Assembly (NCBI RefSeq): GCF_025263265.1
Contig: NZ_CP079869.1
Location: 1,240,001-1,304,000 of the forward strand
Reading direction: 5' to 3'
Origin: Mycobacterium sp. SMC-4
Lineage (GTDB): Bacteria > Actinomycetota > Actinomycetes > Mycobacteriales > Mycobacteriaceae
DNA length: 64,000 nucleotides
In this document: positions 54,745 to 62,627 of the stretch, piece after piece
Numbering within the stretch: the first letter of the stretch is position 1
Layout: each line of letters begins with the position of its first letter
The notes under the pieces: model-generated
Database searches by the model: none
Seen by the model: only the letters and a program-made list of their open reading frames with translations
Told to the model about the DNA's origin: nothing
Translations under genes and position numbers: made by a program

Positions 54745-56909
54745 CGGCAACGATGGGCCGGCCGCGCACCGCCGATCGGGTCATCAGCCGGCCGGACCTC
54801 CTCTCCCGCCTGTGCGCGACCGACGACGGCGGCATCGTCACCATCACCGCACCCGCGGGATACGGCAAGACGACCGTGGCCGCGCAGTGGGATGACCATG
54901 ACCTGCGGCTGTTCGTCTGGGTCCGCATCGACCACCTCGACAACGACCCCACCCACCTGCTGCTGCATCTCGCGACCGCGGTCGGGTCGGCCACCGCCGG
55001 CGCCGAGGGCCGTCTGCGGTATCTGCGCGGACCGGGCCGGGAGCCGCTGACCCATCTGGTGCCGGCCGTGGTCGAGCTGCTCGAAGACGGTCCGGCGCTG
55101 GTGGTGGTGCTCGACGATCTGCACCACCTGAGGGCCCCGGCGGCCGTCACCGCGTTGCGCACACTGATCGACGAGGCGCCCCACACGACGACGCTTGCGT
55201 TGCTGGGGCGATCCCTGCCACCGCTGCACATGGCGCGTCGCCGGCTGTACCGTCGCGTCGCCGCGATCGAGGCCGATGCGTTGCGGTTGACCGACGCGCA
55301 GACCGCCGCGTTGCTCGCCTCGGTGCACCAGGCCTGTGATGATGCGACGACGGCCGCGGTGGCCACCTTGTGCGAAGGATGGGCTGCTGGTGTGGTGCTG
55401 GCGGCCATGGCCCTGCGGGACGGTGTTCCGCTCGAGGCGTTGACCGCCCGGCACACCATGGTCGTCGACTACGTGGTCCAGGAGGTCCTCGAGCGGCTTG
55501 ACGCCGACACCGCCTCATTCCTGACCGAATCGGCTGTGCTGGAACGCTTCACCGCAGAGCAACTTGACGTGGTGTTGGATCGCGACGATTCCGATGCCAG
55601 GCTGGAATGCCTCGTCGACTACGGCAATCTGTTCCTGATTCCGTTGGACCGGGAGCGCCACTGGTTCCGATATCACCACATGTTCGCCGACGTGCTGCGC
55701 GGCAGGTTGCGTGACACCGCCCCGGAGCGCTACCGGCACTTGGCATCCCGGGCGGCGGAACTACTGGAGAGCGAAGGCGACCTCGACGGCGCGCTGATGC
55801 ATGCCGTCGACGCCGGTGACCGAGCCCGCTGCGCGGCACTGGTGGGTCGGGAGGCGGTGCGCCTGGGATTCGACGGTCGCGCGGGTGTGCTCGCGCGGCG
55901 GCTGGCGCTCCTGGACGACCGCACCTTCGTCGAGTATCCGGACGCGGCGGTAGCGCGTGCGTGGCTCGGTGTCACCGCGGCCGACGCGGAGTTGATCCAG
56001 CGCTCGCTGCTGCTCGCGCACCACGCCGACGACGGCCGGCCGCTGGCTGACGGCACGCCGTCGGTGAAAGTCGCTGCCGCCCTGATCAGTTCACTGGTGG
56101 GTGTGGGCGGGGTGCACGACGTCATTCGGCATGCCGAGTCGGTCCGCGCGGCCGGCGACTACCTGGTCAATCCGTGGTGGGGTGCGGCGACGGTGATGAT
56201 GGGAGCCGCGGAGTCCATGCTGGGGCGGGTCGACCGCGCCCGCGCGTTGCTGGAATCGGCGCTGCCGGTGACCGAGGATCTGCCGGGATTCCAGGCCGCC
56301 GCGCTGGCCCATCTGGCGTTGCTCGACCTGGGTGCCGGCACCGAGGACGCCGCGATCGAGCGCAGCTATCTGGCCCGAAAGCTGGCCGATAAGTTCGACC
56401 TGTGTGACGTCGTACCGATGGTCGTCGTCTATGCCACCGCCGCAGCGGTGTCATCGCGCACCGGGGATGTCGGGGGCGCACGGGAATCGGTCGCTGTCGC
56501 CGAGAGCCTGCTCAACCGTTTGGGAAATCTGGCGGCGCGCACCGCCATGCTCGGTCATGGGTTGCTGGCGTGGACGGCGGTGGTGCTCTGCGACAAGGAC
56601 ATGCTCAGGCGCCACCTCGACGCCGGCGAGCGCGCCCGTCTGCGGGAACCTGATGCGGTGGCGCTGGGACAGCATCTGGACCGGGTCAAGGCGATGGCCG
56701 CCGGCGGGCAAAGCCCGTTGACAGCCGCGGAGTTGCGGCTGCTGCCCCATCTGTCGACACATCTGTCCTTGCAGCGCATCGCCGAAACGTTGCTGATCGG
56801 TCGGGAGACAGCGAAATCCCAGACCGCATCGATCTACCGGAAGCTGGGGGTGTCCTCGCGCGGCGACGCCGTCGCCGAGGCGAAACGACTCGGGTTGTTG
56901 CCGAGCTGA
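54711..56909 (+). CDS. large STAND/LuxR-type transcriptional activator (MalT-like)
   Basis: 732 aa. N-terminal NTPase with Walker A TAPAGYGKTT (about residue 44) and Walker B ALVVVLDDLHHL. A middle helical-repeat sensor region (about 340-650) follows. The C-terminal LuxR helix-turn-helix starts at LTAAELRLLPHLSTHLS and ends YRKLGVSSRGDAVAEAKRLG. Such proteins bind ligand and ATP, oligomerise and activate promoters. ATG 54711 fits a leaderless promoter; a frame to 54654 begins inside the repeat. Flanked by small secreted protein genes, which are its likely targets. Confidence 0.88.
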   Translation: MVAGDWRPRIPAATMGRPRTADRVISRPDLLSRLCATDDGGIVTITAPAGYGKTTVAAQWDDHDLRLFVWVRIDHLDNDPTHLLLHLATAVGSATAGAEGRLRYLRGPGREPLTHLVPAVVELLEDGPALVVVLDDLHHLRAPAAVTALRTLIDEAPHTTTLALLGRSLPPLHMARRRLYRRVAAIEADALRLTDAQTAALLASVHQACDDATTAAVATLCEGWAAGVVLAAMALRDGVPLEALTARHTMVVDYVVQEVLERLDADTASFLTESAVLERFTAEQLDVVLDRDDSDARLECLVDYGNLFLIPLDRERHWFRYHHMFADVLRGRLRDTAPERYRHLASRAAELLESEGDLDGALMHAVDAGDRARCAALVGREAVRLGFDGRAGVLARRLALLDDRTFVEYPDAAVARAWLGVTAADAELIQRSLLLAHHADDGRPLADGTPSVKVAAALISSLVGVGGVHDVIRHAESVRAAGDYLVNPWWGAATVMMGAAESMLGRVDRARALLESALPVTEDLPGFQAAALAHLALLDLGAGTEDAAIERSYLARKLADKFDLCDVVPMVVVYATAAAVSSRTGDVGGARESVAVAESLLNRLGNLAARTAMLGHGLLAWTAVVLCDKDMLRRHLDAGERARLREPDAVALGQHLDRVKAMAAGGQSPLTAAELRLLPHLSTHLSLQRIAETLLIGRETAKSQTASIYRKLGVSSRGDAVAEAKRLGLLPS

Positions 56910-56934
56910 GCCGCGGGACCGCGGCCACGATGCG

Positions 56935-56981
56935 TTTCACCCGTTGTGGGGGATGTGATTTCGCGTCCGGATACCTAGGCT
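56935..56981 (+). promoter_or_regulatory. candidate activator box and -10 upstream of paralog 2
   Basis: TTTCACCC-N4-TGGGGGATG at 56935-56955, then TAGGCT (TANNNT -10 type) at 56976-56981. The same arrangement occurs at 57421-57468. Confidence 0.5.
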
Positions 56982-57035
56982 CGACCTGCCCGGCCGCTCG
57001 ATGGTGTGTGCGGAAACAGGTGAGAGGACGCGAAC

Positions 57036-57413
57036 ATGCGGTTGGCTTGTCTGATTGCTACACCGGTCCTGGCTTTCGCCGGACTGGCAGCCGTCCCGAC
57101 CATCTCGCCGACGACTGCCCAGGCCGACTGCACCAGCACCGGGGGAACGACGATCTGCGCCCAAGGCGAGTCCCGGGGCGCCGACGGTGGTGGCGGACCG
57201 AGTGGGTCGGCGGGTCCGTGGGTTCCTTACCCGTGCGAATACGACTGGTACTACTGCAACGACAGCTACGGCTGGGGGATCGACTTCGACGTTGACCTCG
57301 GCGGTCCCGGTTTCAACCCTGGCGGGGGTTTCAACCCCGGCGGTGGAGGGGGGCCCGGTTTCGGTGGCGGATCCGGCGGTGGTGGCGGCGGCCTCGGGGG
57401 AGGTCGTCGGTGA
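57036..57413 (+). CDS. small secreted four-cysteine protein, paralog 2
   Basis: 125 aa. Clean signal peptide (MRLACLIATPVLAFAGL) ending AQA-DC. The mature part shares with paralog 1 the C-x8-C loop (DCTSTGGTTIC), QGESRG, and PWVPYPCEYDWYYC plus SYGWG. The C-terminal 50 residues are Gly-rich with repeated GFNPGGG. ATG 57036 after GAGAGGA. A candidate regulatory box lies about 80-100 bases upstream. Function unknown; the Gly-rich tail suggests a surface or matrix role. Confidence 0.75.
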   Translation: MRLACLIATPVLAFAGLAAVPTISPTTAQADCTSTGGTTICAQGESRGADGGGGPSGSAGPWVPYPCEYDWYYCNDSYGWGIDFDVDLGGPGFNPGGGFNPGGGGGPGFGGGSGGGGGGLGGGRR

Positions 57414-57420
57414 GCGACGA

Positions 57421-57468
57421 TTTCACCCAGACTGGGGGATGCCCGGCAGTCATTTGAGTTCCTAGAGT
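57421..57468 (+). promoter_or_regulatory. candidate activator box and -10 upstream of paralog 3
   Basis: TTTCACCC-N4-TGGGGGATG at 57421-57441, then TAGAGT at 57463-57468; spacing within one base of the copy upstream of paralog 2. Confidence 0.5.
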
Positions 57469-57544
57469 TTGATCCGTGGGCCGCCGGCTCACGGGCGATT
57501 CCGCAATGGCCGCGTCGGCGGCCAAACGCACCAAGGAGCACATG

Positions 57545-57760
57545 ATGCGGGTTCGGTTTCTACTGGCCGCGGCGCTACTGGCGGTGCCCGCTCAGTTCAT
57601 CGCGACACCAACGGCTTCAGCCGAGTGCACCACCGAGGGGAACTTCTCGATGTGCTCGCTGGGCGGACTGGACAACAACAACCAGCCGGGAGCCTACGTG
57701 CCCTTCCCGTGTGGTTACGACTACTACTGCAACGACGACTGGGGCTGGTTCATCCCCTGA
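57545..57760 (+). CDS. small secreted four-cysteine protein, paralog 3
   Basis: 71 aa. Signal peptide to ASA-EC; the mature part of about 45 residues has C-x8-C (ECTTEGNFSMC), an Asn-rich linker and AYVPFPCGYDYYC, ending in NDDWGWFIP. It lacks the Gly-rich tail of the other two, so it shows the minimal domain. AAGGAG six bases before ATG 57545 favours this over ATG 57542. Function unknown. Confidence 0.72.
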   Translation: MRVRFLLAAALLAVPAQFIATPTASAECTTEGNFSMCSLGGLDNNNQPGAYVPFPCGYDYYCNDDWGWFIP

Positions 57761-57803
57761 CAACCGGTCATCCGACCATCGACAGCGGAATCAGGAGCAA
57801 GAA

Positions 57804-58148
57804 ATGTTGTCTCACAATACGTTCGCGCGACGCGTGCTGGTGGCTGCCGTGGGCTCCGGTGCGGTGTTGCTCAGCGCAGCTGTCCCGGCTTCCGCCCAGC
57901 CGGCCCCACCACCGCCGAACTGCACGGCCGCCGACCTGGCGGGCATCATGTCCGGCATCATGGCGGCCACGTCGGCGTACCTGTTCACCCACCAGCCGGT
58001 CAACGACTTCTTCACCTCGTTGAAGGACGTACCCAAGGAAGAGCGGCGCACAGCGTTGGTCGCCTTCCTCGACGCCAACCCGCAGGCCAAGGCCGAACTG
58101 CAAGGGATCCGCCAGCCGGCCGTGGACTTCCGGCAGCGCTGCGGCTAG
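57804..58148 (+). CDS. secreted hemophore-related protein (Rv0203-like)
   Basis: 114 aa. Signal peptide ends ASA-QP. The mature helical domain begins NCTAADLAGIMSGIM and ends NPQAKAELQGIRQPAVDFRQRCG, with one cysteine at each end. This layout matches mycobacterial hemophore-related proteins such as Rv0203, which bind haem in the periplasm. Haem-binding Tyr/His residues cannot be confirmed by eye (one Tyr in SAYLFTH). ATG 57804 after AGGAG. Co-directional with the three secreted paralogs and 43 bases from the last. Confidence 0.78.
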   Translation: MLSHNTFARRVLVAAVGSGAVLLSAAVPASAQPAPPPPNCTAADLAGIMSGIMAATSAYLFTHQPVNDFFTSLKDVPKEERRTALVAFLDANPQAKAELQGIRQPAVDFRQRCG

Positions 58149-58257
58149 CGGTCGACGGCGCGCGTCGGGCCGTAGGTGAACCAGTAGGTGCGCCCCCGCG
58201 GCTGAAGAACAGACAACGCCGTCGAGAGCACGCCCGCGGCAACGGGCTGGCGACACG

Positions 58258-59073
58258 TCACATCGCCTGCTGTTCGATGGCGTGGTGAATGGTGCGCACG
58301 CTCGGGCGAAAGCCGAGCCGCCGCGCCAACGCGCCATCCATCTGCAGGCGCCAGGGCTGTTCCAGCGCCTTCGACGTCGGCTCGGCGGCACTACCGGCGA
58401 GCGTGACGAGCTCGTACAGGGACGTCGGGGCCTCGTCGGTGAGGTTGACGATGCGCCCGTCCATCGCACCGGTGAGCGCGAGCCGGGTGGCGACGGCGAT
58501 GTCGCGGTGATGTATCAGGCTCATTCTCTGCGCGGGATGGAATCCGGCGTTCGCGACGAGCTCGGGCAGGGATTCCACGTGACCGTCGCCGTCGCCGTAG
58601 ACAAAACCGTAACGCTGGATCGCCCAGGTGAGACCGCTTTCCCGCAACGCGTTTTCGGCCATGAGCTTGCTCGCGGGGTACGCGTGCTCGGGCTCGACCG
58701 GGTCATCCTCACGACTCGGACGGGTGGCGTCGGCGTTGTAGACGTGCGCGGTGCTTGCCATGATGAAGCGTGCGTCCGGTGCATGACGCTGTGCCGCCGA
58801 GATGAGGTTGCGGGTCCCGTCGAGGTTCGTCTTCCACATCATGTCGGTGTCGGTTGTGCGAAACACCGCGGCAAGGTGGACGATCGCGTCGACGCCGGTT
58901 ACGGCCGGCGCGAGCGATTCGCCGTCGGCGAGGTCACCGATCACCTCTGTCACCCCCTGAGGTGCCGTTCCCTGTCGGCGCACGACGGCGCGGCAGTCGT
59001 GGCCGTCGTCGACGAGGCGCGGCAGCAGTCGCGCGCCGATCAGTCCGGTGGCTCCGGTCACCAGGATCTTCAT
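58258..59073 (-). CDS. NAD-dependent epimerase/dehydratase family protein
   Basis: 271 aa extended SDR. N-terminal LVTGATGLIGARLLP, then STAHVYNAD with the catalytic Ser/Thr region, and YPASK catalytic Tyr-Lys. Likely acts on a nucleotide sugar or similar ketone/alcohol; substrate unknown. ATG 59073 shares one base with the MarR stop (TGATG), so this is the probable effector enzyme of the MarR-controlled operon. Confidence 0.88.
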   Translation of the reverse strand: MKILVTGATGLIGARLLPRLVDDGHDCRAVVRRQGTAPQGVTEVIGDLADGESLAPAVTGVDAIVHLAAVFRTTDTDMMWKTNLDGTRNLISAAQRHAPDARFIMASTAHVYNADATRPSREDDPVEPEHAYPASKLMAENALRESGLTWAIQRYGFVYGDGDGHVESLPELVANAGFHPAQRMSLIHHRDIAVATRLALTGAMDGRIVNLTDEAPTSLYELVTLAGSAAEPTSKALEQPWRLQMDGALARRLGFRPSVRTIHHAIEQQAM

Positions 59074-59525
59074 CACTCGTCCTTTCCCAATTGTCTTACG
59101 AGTCGCTCCGTCGCGGCTTGCAGCACTCGTATGGTGATCGCGATGTCGTCGGCGTCGATGTCGCCGAAGGCCATGGCATGTATGTGTGTCAGGTCAGGCA
59201 GGTCGCGCCAGAGCGCCTGCCCGCTGTCGGTGAGCCGCAGCAGCTTCTGACGCTGATCAGCGCTGTCGGGAATCTGTTCGATGAGCTCCTTGCGAACCAG
59301 GGCGATGACGACCGAACTCAGTGTCGCGCGTTCGACGTGCAAGATCCGTTGCAGTTCGCGTTGCCGGGTGGGTCCCGCGTGTGCGAGTTGGTAGAGCACG
59401 TACCACTGTGTGGCGCCGAGGTCGTAGGGCCGAAGCATGTCGTCCATGACCGCGCGGGCAGCGAGATAGCACCGTTTGGTCCACGCGCCGACCGTGTCGT
59501 GGTCTGTCGGCTTTTTGTCAGGCAC
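59073..59525 (-). CDS. MarR-family transcriptional regulator
   Basis: 150 aa winged-helix repressor. Recognition helix region RQRELQRILHVERATLSSVVIALVRKELIEQ, then a wing with DSADQRQKLLRLT (Asp-x-Arg in the typical position). GTG 59525 is the start. Palindromes lie directly upstream within its promoter, indicating autoregulation. In operon with the epimerase. Confidence 0.9.
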   Translation of the reverse strand: MPDKKPTDHDTVGAWTKRCYLAARAVMDDMLRPYDLGATQWYVLYQLAHAGPTRQRELQRILHVERATLSSVVIALVRKELIEQIPDSADQRQKLLRLTDSGQALWRDLPDLTHIHAMAFGDIDADDIAITIRVLQAATERLVRQLGKDE

Positions 59526-59550
59526 CAGACAATACTGTCTGCTAGCAGAC
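59526..59550. promoter_or_regulatory. MarR operator (overlapping palindromes) in leaderless promoter
   Basis: Perfect 14-base palindrome GTCTGCTAGCAGAC (59537-59550) overlaps CAGACA-ATAC-TGTCTG (59526-59541). On the minus strand TTGACT, 17 bases, then CAGTAT (59532-59537) would start transcription near the GTG. Bound repressor would block the -35/-10 spacer. Confidence 0.7.
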
Positions 59551-59645
59551 GAAAAGTCAATCTTGAGTAGTGGTCACCGCACGGACGCGCACCAGGAGGG
59601 AGGTCCGGCTCCGACCACGCCCGCCCTCCAGGTCGAGCGCCAACG
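59551..59645. other. intergenic region with weak hairpin downstream of cutinase
   Basis: GGAGGG (59595-59600) and CCCTCC (59624-59629) can pair. Possible terminator for the cutinase gene; nothing else seen. Confidence 0.35.
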
Positions 59646-60383
59646 TCATTGTCCGCCAATCCGTTCCGCGGCGAAATCGGCGCCCTGTGACGCCATACCG
59701 TTGCCCACATAAGCGCTGTGAGCTGTCCGGTCCAGGCCGCCGGCCGCGCATATCGGGTCGCGCTCGGCGCAGAGGTCCAATGTCCTGCCCTGGTAGCTGG
59801 GTCCGATCACCTGCGGTGGCGCGTCTTTGACCGCGAGATTCGTCACGAAGCTCGATGGGCGCCCGAACATGACAACCGCGGCCACGCGGTCGGCGACCCT
59901 GCCGCTGAGGGGACTGGGCATGGCGATCGGCGGCACGTATCCGGAGGGCATCGCCTCGCTGGTGGCGTAGGCGGTCACCGCCGCACCCTGTGAGTACCCG
60001 CCCAGAATGATGTCGGTGGTGGCGCAACGCTCGGTCGTGGCGTGAACACGGCTGAGGACATCGGCCACCCCTGAGGCCGCGCGGGGGAAATCCAGCGATG
60101 CCGGATAGTTCACGGCGTGCACGTTCAGGCTCTGGTCGGGCAGGCGCGCACGGAGGGCGTCGACGAATCCCTGCCCCGTCGCACCGATTCCGGGCGGCTC
60201 GAGAGTGCCGCGGGCGAAGATCACCTCGACGTCGGGGCAGTCGTCGGCCGCGGCGGCCGCGCCGGGATTGGCCAGGGTGGCAGCGGCAGAGAACACGATG
60301 GCGAGTAGAGCTGCGGCGCAGAGAGTTCGGCCGATGCGGTGGACGGCCCCGCACGCGCGTCCGTGATCAGCGAGAACGGACAT
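59646..60383 (-). CDS. secreted cutinase-family esterase
   Basis: 245 aa. Signal peptide ends near AAAADD. Serine hydrolase with GGYSQGAAV nucleophile motif; DPIC holds the Asp and AHSAYV the His of the triad. Four cysteines (CPD, CAT, LCA, ICA) form the two cutinase disulfides. Mycobacterial cutinase-like proteins hydrolyse lipid esters rather than cutin. ATG 60383 after GAGGAG. Separated by 45 bases from the molybdenum enzyme operon upstream. Confidence 0.9.
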   Translation of the reverse strand: MSVLADHGRACGAVHRIGRTLCAAALLAIVFSAAATLANPGAAAAADDCPDVEVIFARGTLEPPGIGATGQGFVDALRARLPDQSLNVHAVNYPASLDFPRAASGVADVLSRVHATTERCATTDIILGGYSQGAAVTAYATSEAMPSGYVPPIAMPSPLSGRVADRVAAVVMFGRPSSFVTNLAVKDAPPQVIGPSYQGRTLDLCAERDPICAAGGLDRTAHSAYVGNGMASQGADFAAERIGGQ

Positions 60384-60428
60384 GGGAAACTCCTCGTGAC
60401 AGTGGTGTGGGATGACTGGCGGAGCTGG

Positions 60429-62627
60429 TCAGCGCAGCAGGGTTTCTGGGTGGATCGGCAGGTCGTGTATGCGGATGCCGGTGGCGTTGAAGACGGCATT
60501 GCCGATTGCGGCGGCTGATCCCACCGTTCCAAGTTCCCCGACGCCGCGAGCTCCGACGTTGCTGAAATCGGGGTCGTCGCCGTCCAGACAGATGGCGTCG
60601 ATGAACGGCACATCGGCGTTGACCGGAACGACGTAGTCGGCCAGGTTGGCCGCCGCCAAGCGGCCGGAGGGTTCGATCGGATCGGCTTCCAGCAAGGCGT
60701 GGCCGATGCCGAAGATGACGCCACCGACGACCTGACTGCGGGTCGCCTTGGCGTTGATCACCCGACCGATGTCGACGACGGTGGTGAACCGCGACACCCG
60801 CGTCTCCCCGGTCATCGAGTGGACCCGTACTTCGCAGAAGTGCGCACCGAAACCGTGTGCCACGAACCGTGGAGACATGGTGTCGTCGTCGCTGTGGACG
60901 GCGATGATCTCCGAGGTTCCCATCCTGCGTAGGAGATCGGCGAAACCGATGCGCCCGTTGCCCGCTCGCAACGTACCGGCAGCGTAGGACACCGGTGTCT
61001 GCGAACCGGCCAGCGGCGAGGCCGAGTTCGTCGCAGCGGCCCTGGTGAGGTTGTCGATCGCGGCTCGTGCAGCGGTCCGGGCGGTTGGAGCCATGCTGCC
61101 GGTGGCGCGGGAGCCGACGGCGCCTGGCCCGGGCGGCAGGATGGTGTCACCGACTTCGGTGACGACACGGTCCATCGGCAGGTCCACCGCATCGGCGACC
61201 ACGATCGCCAGCGCGGTGGCGGCTCCTGTGCCGATGTCCATGACACCGGATGACGCCAGTACCGTGCCGTCGTCGCGGAAGCGCACCTCGACCGCGTTGC
61301 CGGACCGGCCGGCGGCTGGGTAGATCGCGGTAGCCATCCCCACACCGATCAGCCACTGTCCGTCGCGGTTCGTAGCGGGCGTGGCTGAACGGCGTTCCCA
61401 GCCGAATCGGTTGGCTCCCAGTCGATAGCACTCGTCGAGTCTCTTGCTGGTCCACCGGCGATTGGTGCCGGGCAGCGTCGTCGCGTAGTTGCGCAGCCGC
61501 AGTTCCACCGGGTCCACGCCGGTCGCGACCGCCAGTTCGTCCATCGCCGTTTCTATGGCGAACGCTCCGGGCGCTTCGTTGGGCGCGCGCATCGCCCAGC
61601 TCGGCGGAGTGTCCAGGATGACTTGGCGCTGGTCGACGTGCAGGTTCGGGGTGCGGTACAGAGCTGCGGTGGTCTCGGCGGCAGTGCGCATCGGCCACCC
61701 ACCCACGGCAGGAGCTTCGGCGTCGGATTCGTGGCTGACAGCGGTGAGTGTTCCGTCGGCGCGGGCGCCCAACCGCACGCGCTGACGCACCGCGGAGCGG
61801 TGCCCGACAATGCTGAAAACTTGGTTGCGGTTCAGGATCAGTTTGACCGGACGGTTCAGTTCCCGGGCCGCCGCGGCACCGAGAATGACATCTGACCACG
61901 GTAGTACGCGGCTCCCGAAGCCGCCGCCGACGTAGGTGGAGATGATGCGCAATTGTTCGGCGGCCAGCCCGAGCGCGCCGGTGATGCCGGCGGTGGCCCG
62001 GCCCGGAAACTGGGTGCCGGTGTAGAGGGTCAGGAAATCCTCACGCCAGACCGCCACGCATGCATGGGGTTCCATCGCCGCGGCATGTTGCGCCGGTTGG
62101 GTGACGATGGTCTCGATAGTGATCTCACTGTCGCGCAGTGCGGCGTCGATCGAGGCCACGCCGGGCGCGAGAACGGTCTGGTTCCCCGACTCCGGCATCT
62201 CGATGCTGATGCCCGGCCCGGCATCGGCAAGAGCCGTCCTCGGGGTGCGGGATCGGTAGTCGGTCCTGATCATCGCGGCCGCGTCGCGGGCGTGTTCGAA
62301 GCTGTCGGCGACCACGACGCCAATAGCTTGGCCGTAGAAGCGGACATCGTGGTCCTGCAGTGGACGGTAGCGTTCCCCGAGAGCATTCTCGGCGACGGGC
62401 TGCAGCCGCAGCGGCGCGAACGGTGTGTATATCGCCAGGACACCCGGTGCCTGCTCGGCCGCGTCGGTGTCCATGGCGGTGATTCGGCCCAAACCGATGG
62501 TGGCGGACACCAGGACGGCATGGACCAGGTCCGGTTCCTGGTAGTCGGCGGAGTAGCGCGCGGCCCCCGTGGTTTTCGGGCGCCCGTCCACGCGAGAGAT
62601 TTCGCCGCCCAGCGGTGAGGGACTCAT
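60429..62627 (-). CDS. molybdopterin-binding subunit of aldehyde oxidoreductase (PaoC/YagR-like)
   Basis: 732 aa large subunit of the xanthine dehydrogenase family. N-terminal RVDGRPKTTGAARYSAD, then substrate-channel and molybdopterin segments TYVGGGFGSR, AMRAPNEAPGAFAIE and GSRATGSMAPT. ARGVGELGTVGSAAAIGNAV contains the catalytic Glu (GVGE). Its ATG overlaps the stop of the FAD subunit (ATGA). It would oxidise an aldehyde or N-heterocycle; partner subunits suggest the PaoABC type. Confidence 0.9.
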   Translation of the reverse strand: MSPSPLGGEISRVDGRPKTTGAARYSADYQEPDLVHAVLVSATIGLGRITAMDTDAAEQAPGVLAIYTPFAPLRLQPVAENALGERYRPLQDHDVRFYGQAIGVVVADSFEHARDAAAMIRTDYRSRTPRTALADAGPGISIEMPESGNQTVLAPGVASIDAALRDSEITIETIVTQPAQHAAAMEPHACVAVWREDFLTLYTGTQFPGRATAGITGALGLAAEQLRIISTYVGGGFGSRVLPWSDVILGAAAARELNRPVKLILNRNQVFSIVGHRSAVRQRVRLGARADGTLTAVSHESDAEAPAVGGWPMRTAAETTAALYRTPNLHVDQRQVILDTPPSWAMRAPNEAPGAFAIETAMDELAVATGVDPVELRLRNYATTLPGTNRRWTSKRLDECYRLGANRFGWERRSATPATNRDGQWLIGVGMATAIYPAAGRSGNAVEVRFRDDGTVLASSGVMDIGTGAATALAIVVADAVDLPMDRVVTEVGDTILPPGPGAVGSRATGSMAPTARTAARAAIDNLTRAAATNSASPLAGSQTPVSYAAGTLRAGNGRIGFADLLRRMGTSEIIAVHSDDDTMSPRFVAHGFGAHFCEVRVHSMTGETRVSRFTTVVDIGRVINAKATRSQVVGGVIFGIGHALLEADPIEPSGRLAAANLADYVVPVNADVPFIDAICLDGDDPDFSNVGARGVGELGTVGSAAAIGNAVFNATGIRIHDLPIHPETLLR

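Noticed and set aside
56935..56955. SigF-type promoter (GTTT...GGGTAT) upstream of paralog 2
   Set aside because: Spacing between GTTT and GGGGAT is too short and the second copy at 57421 lacks GTTT.
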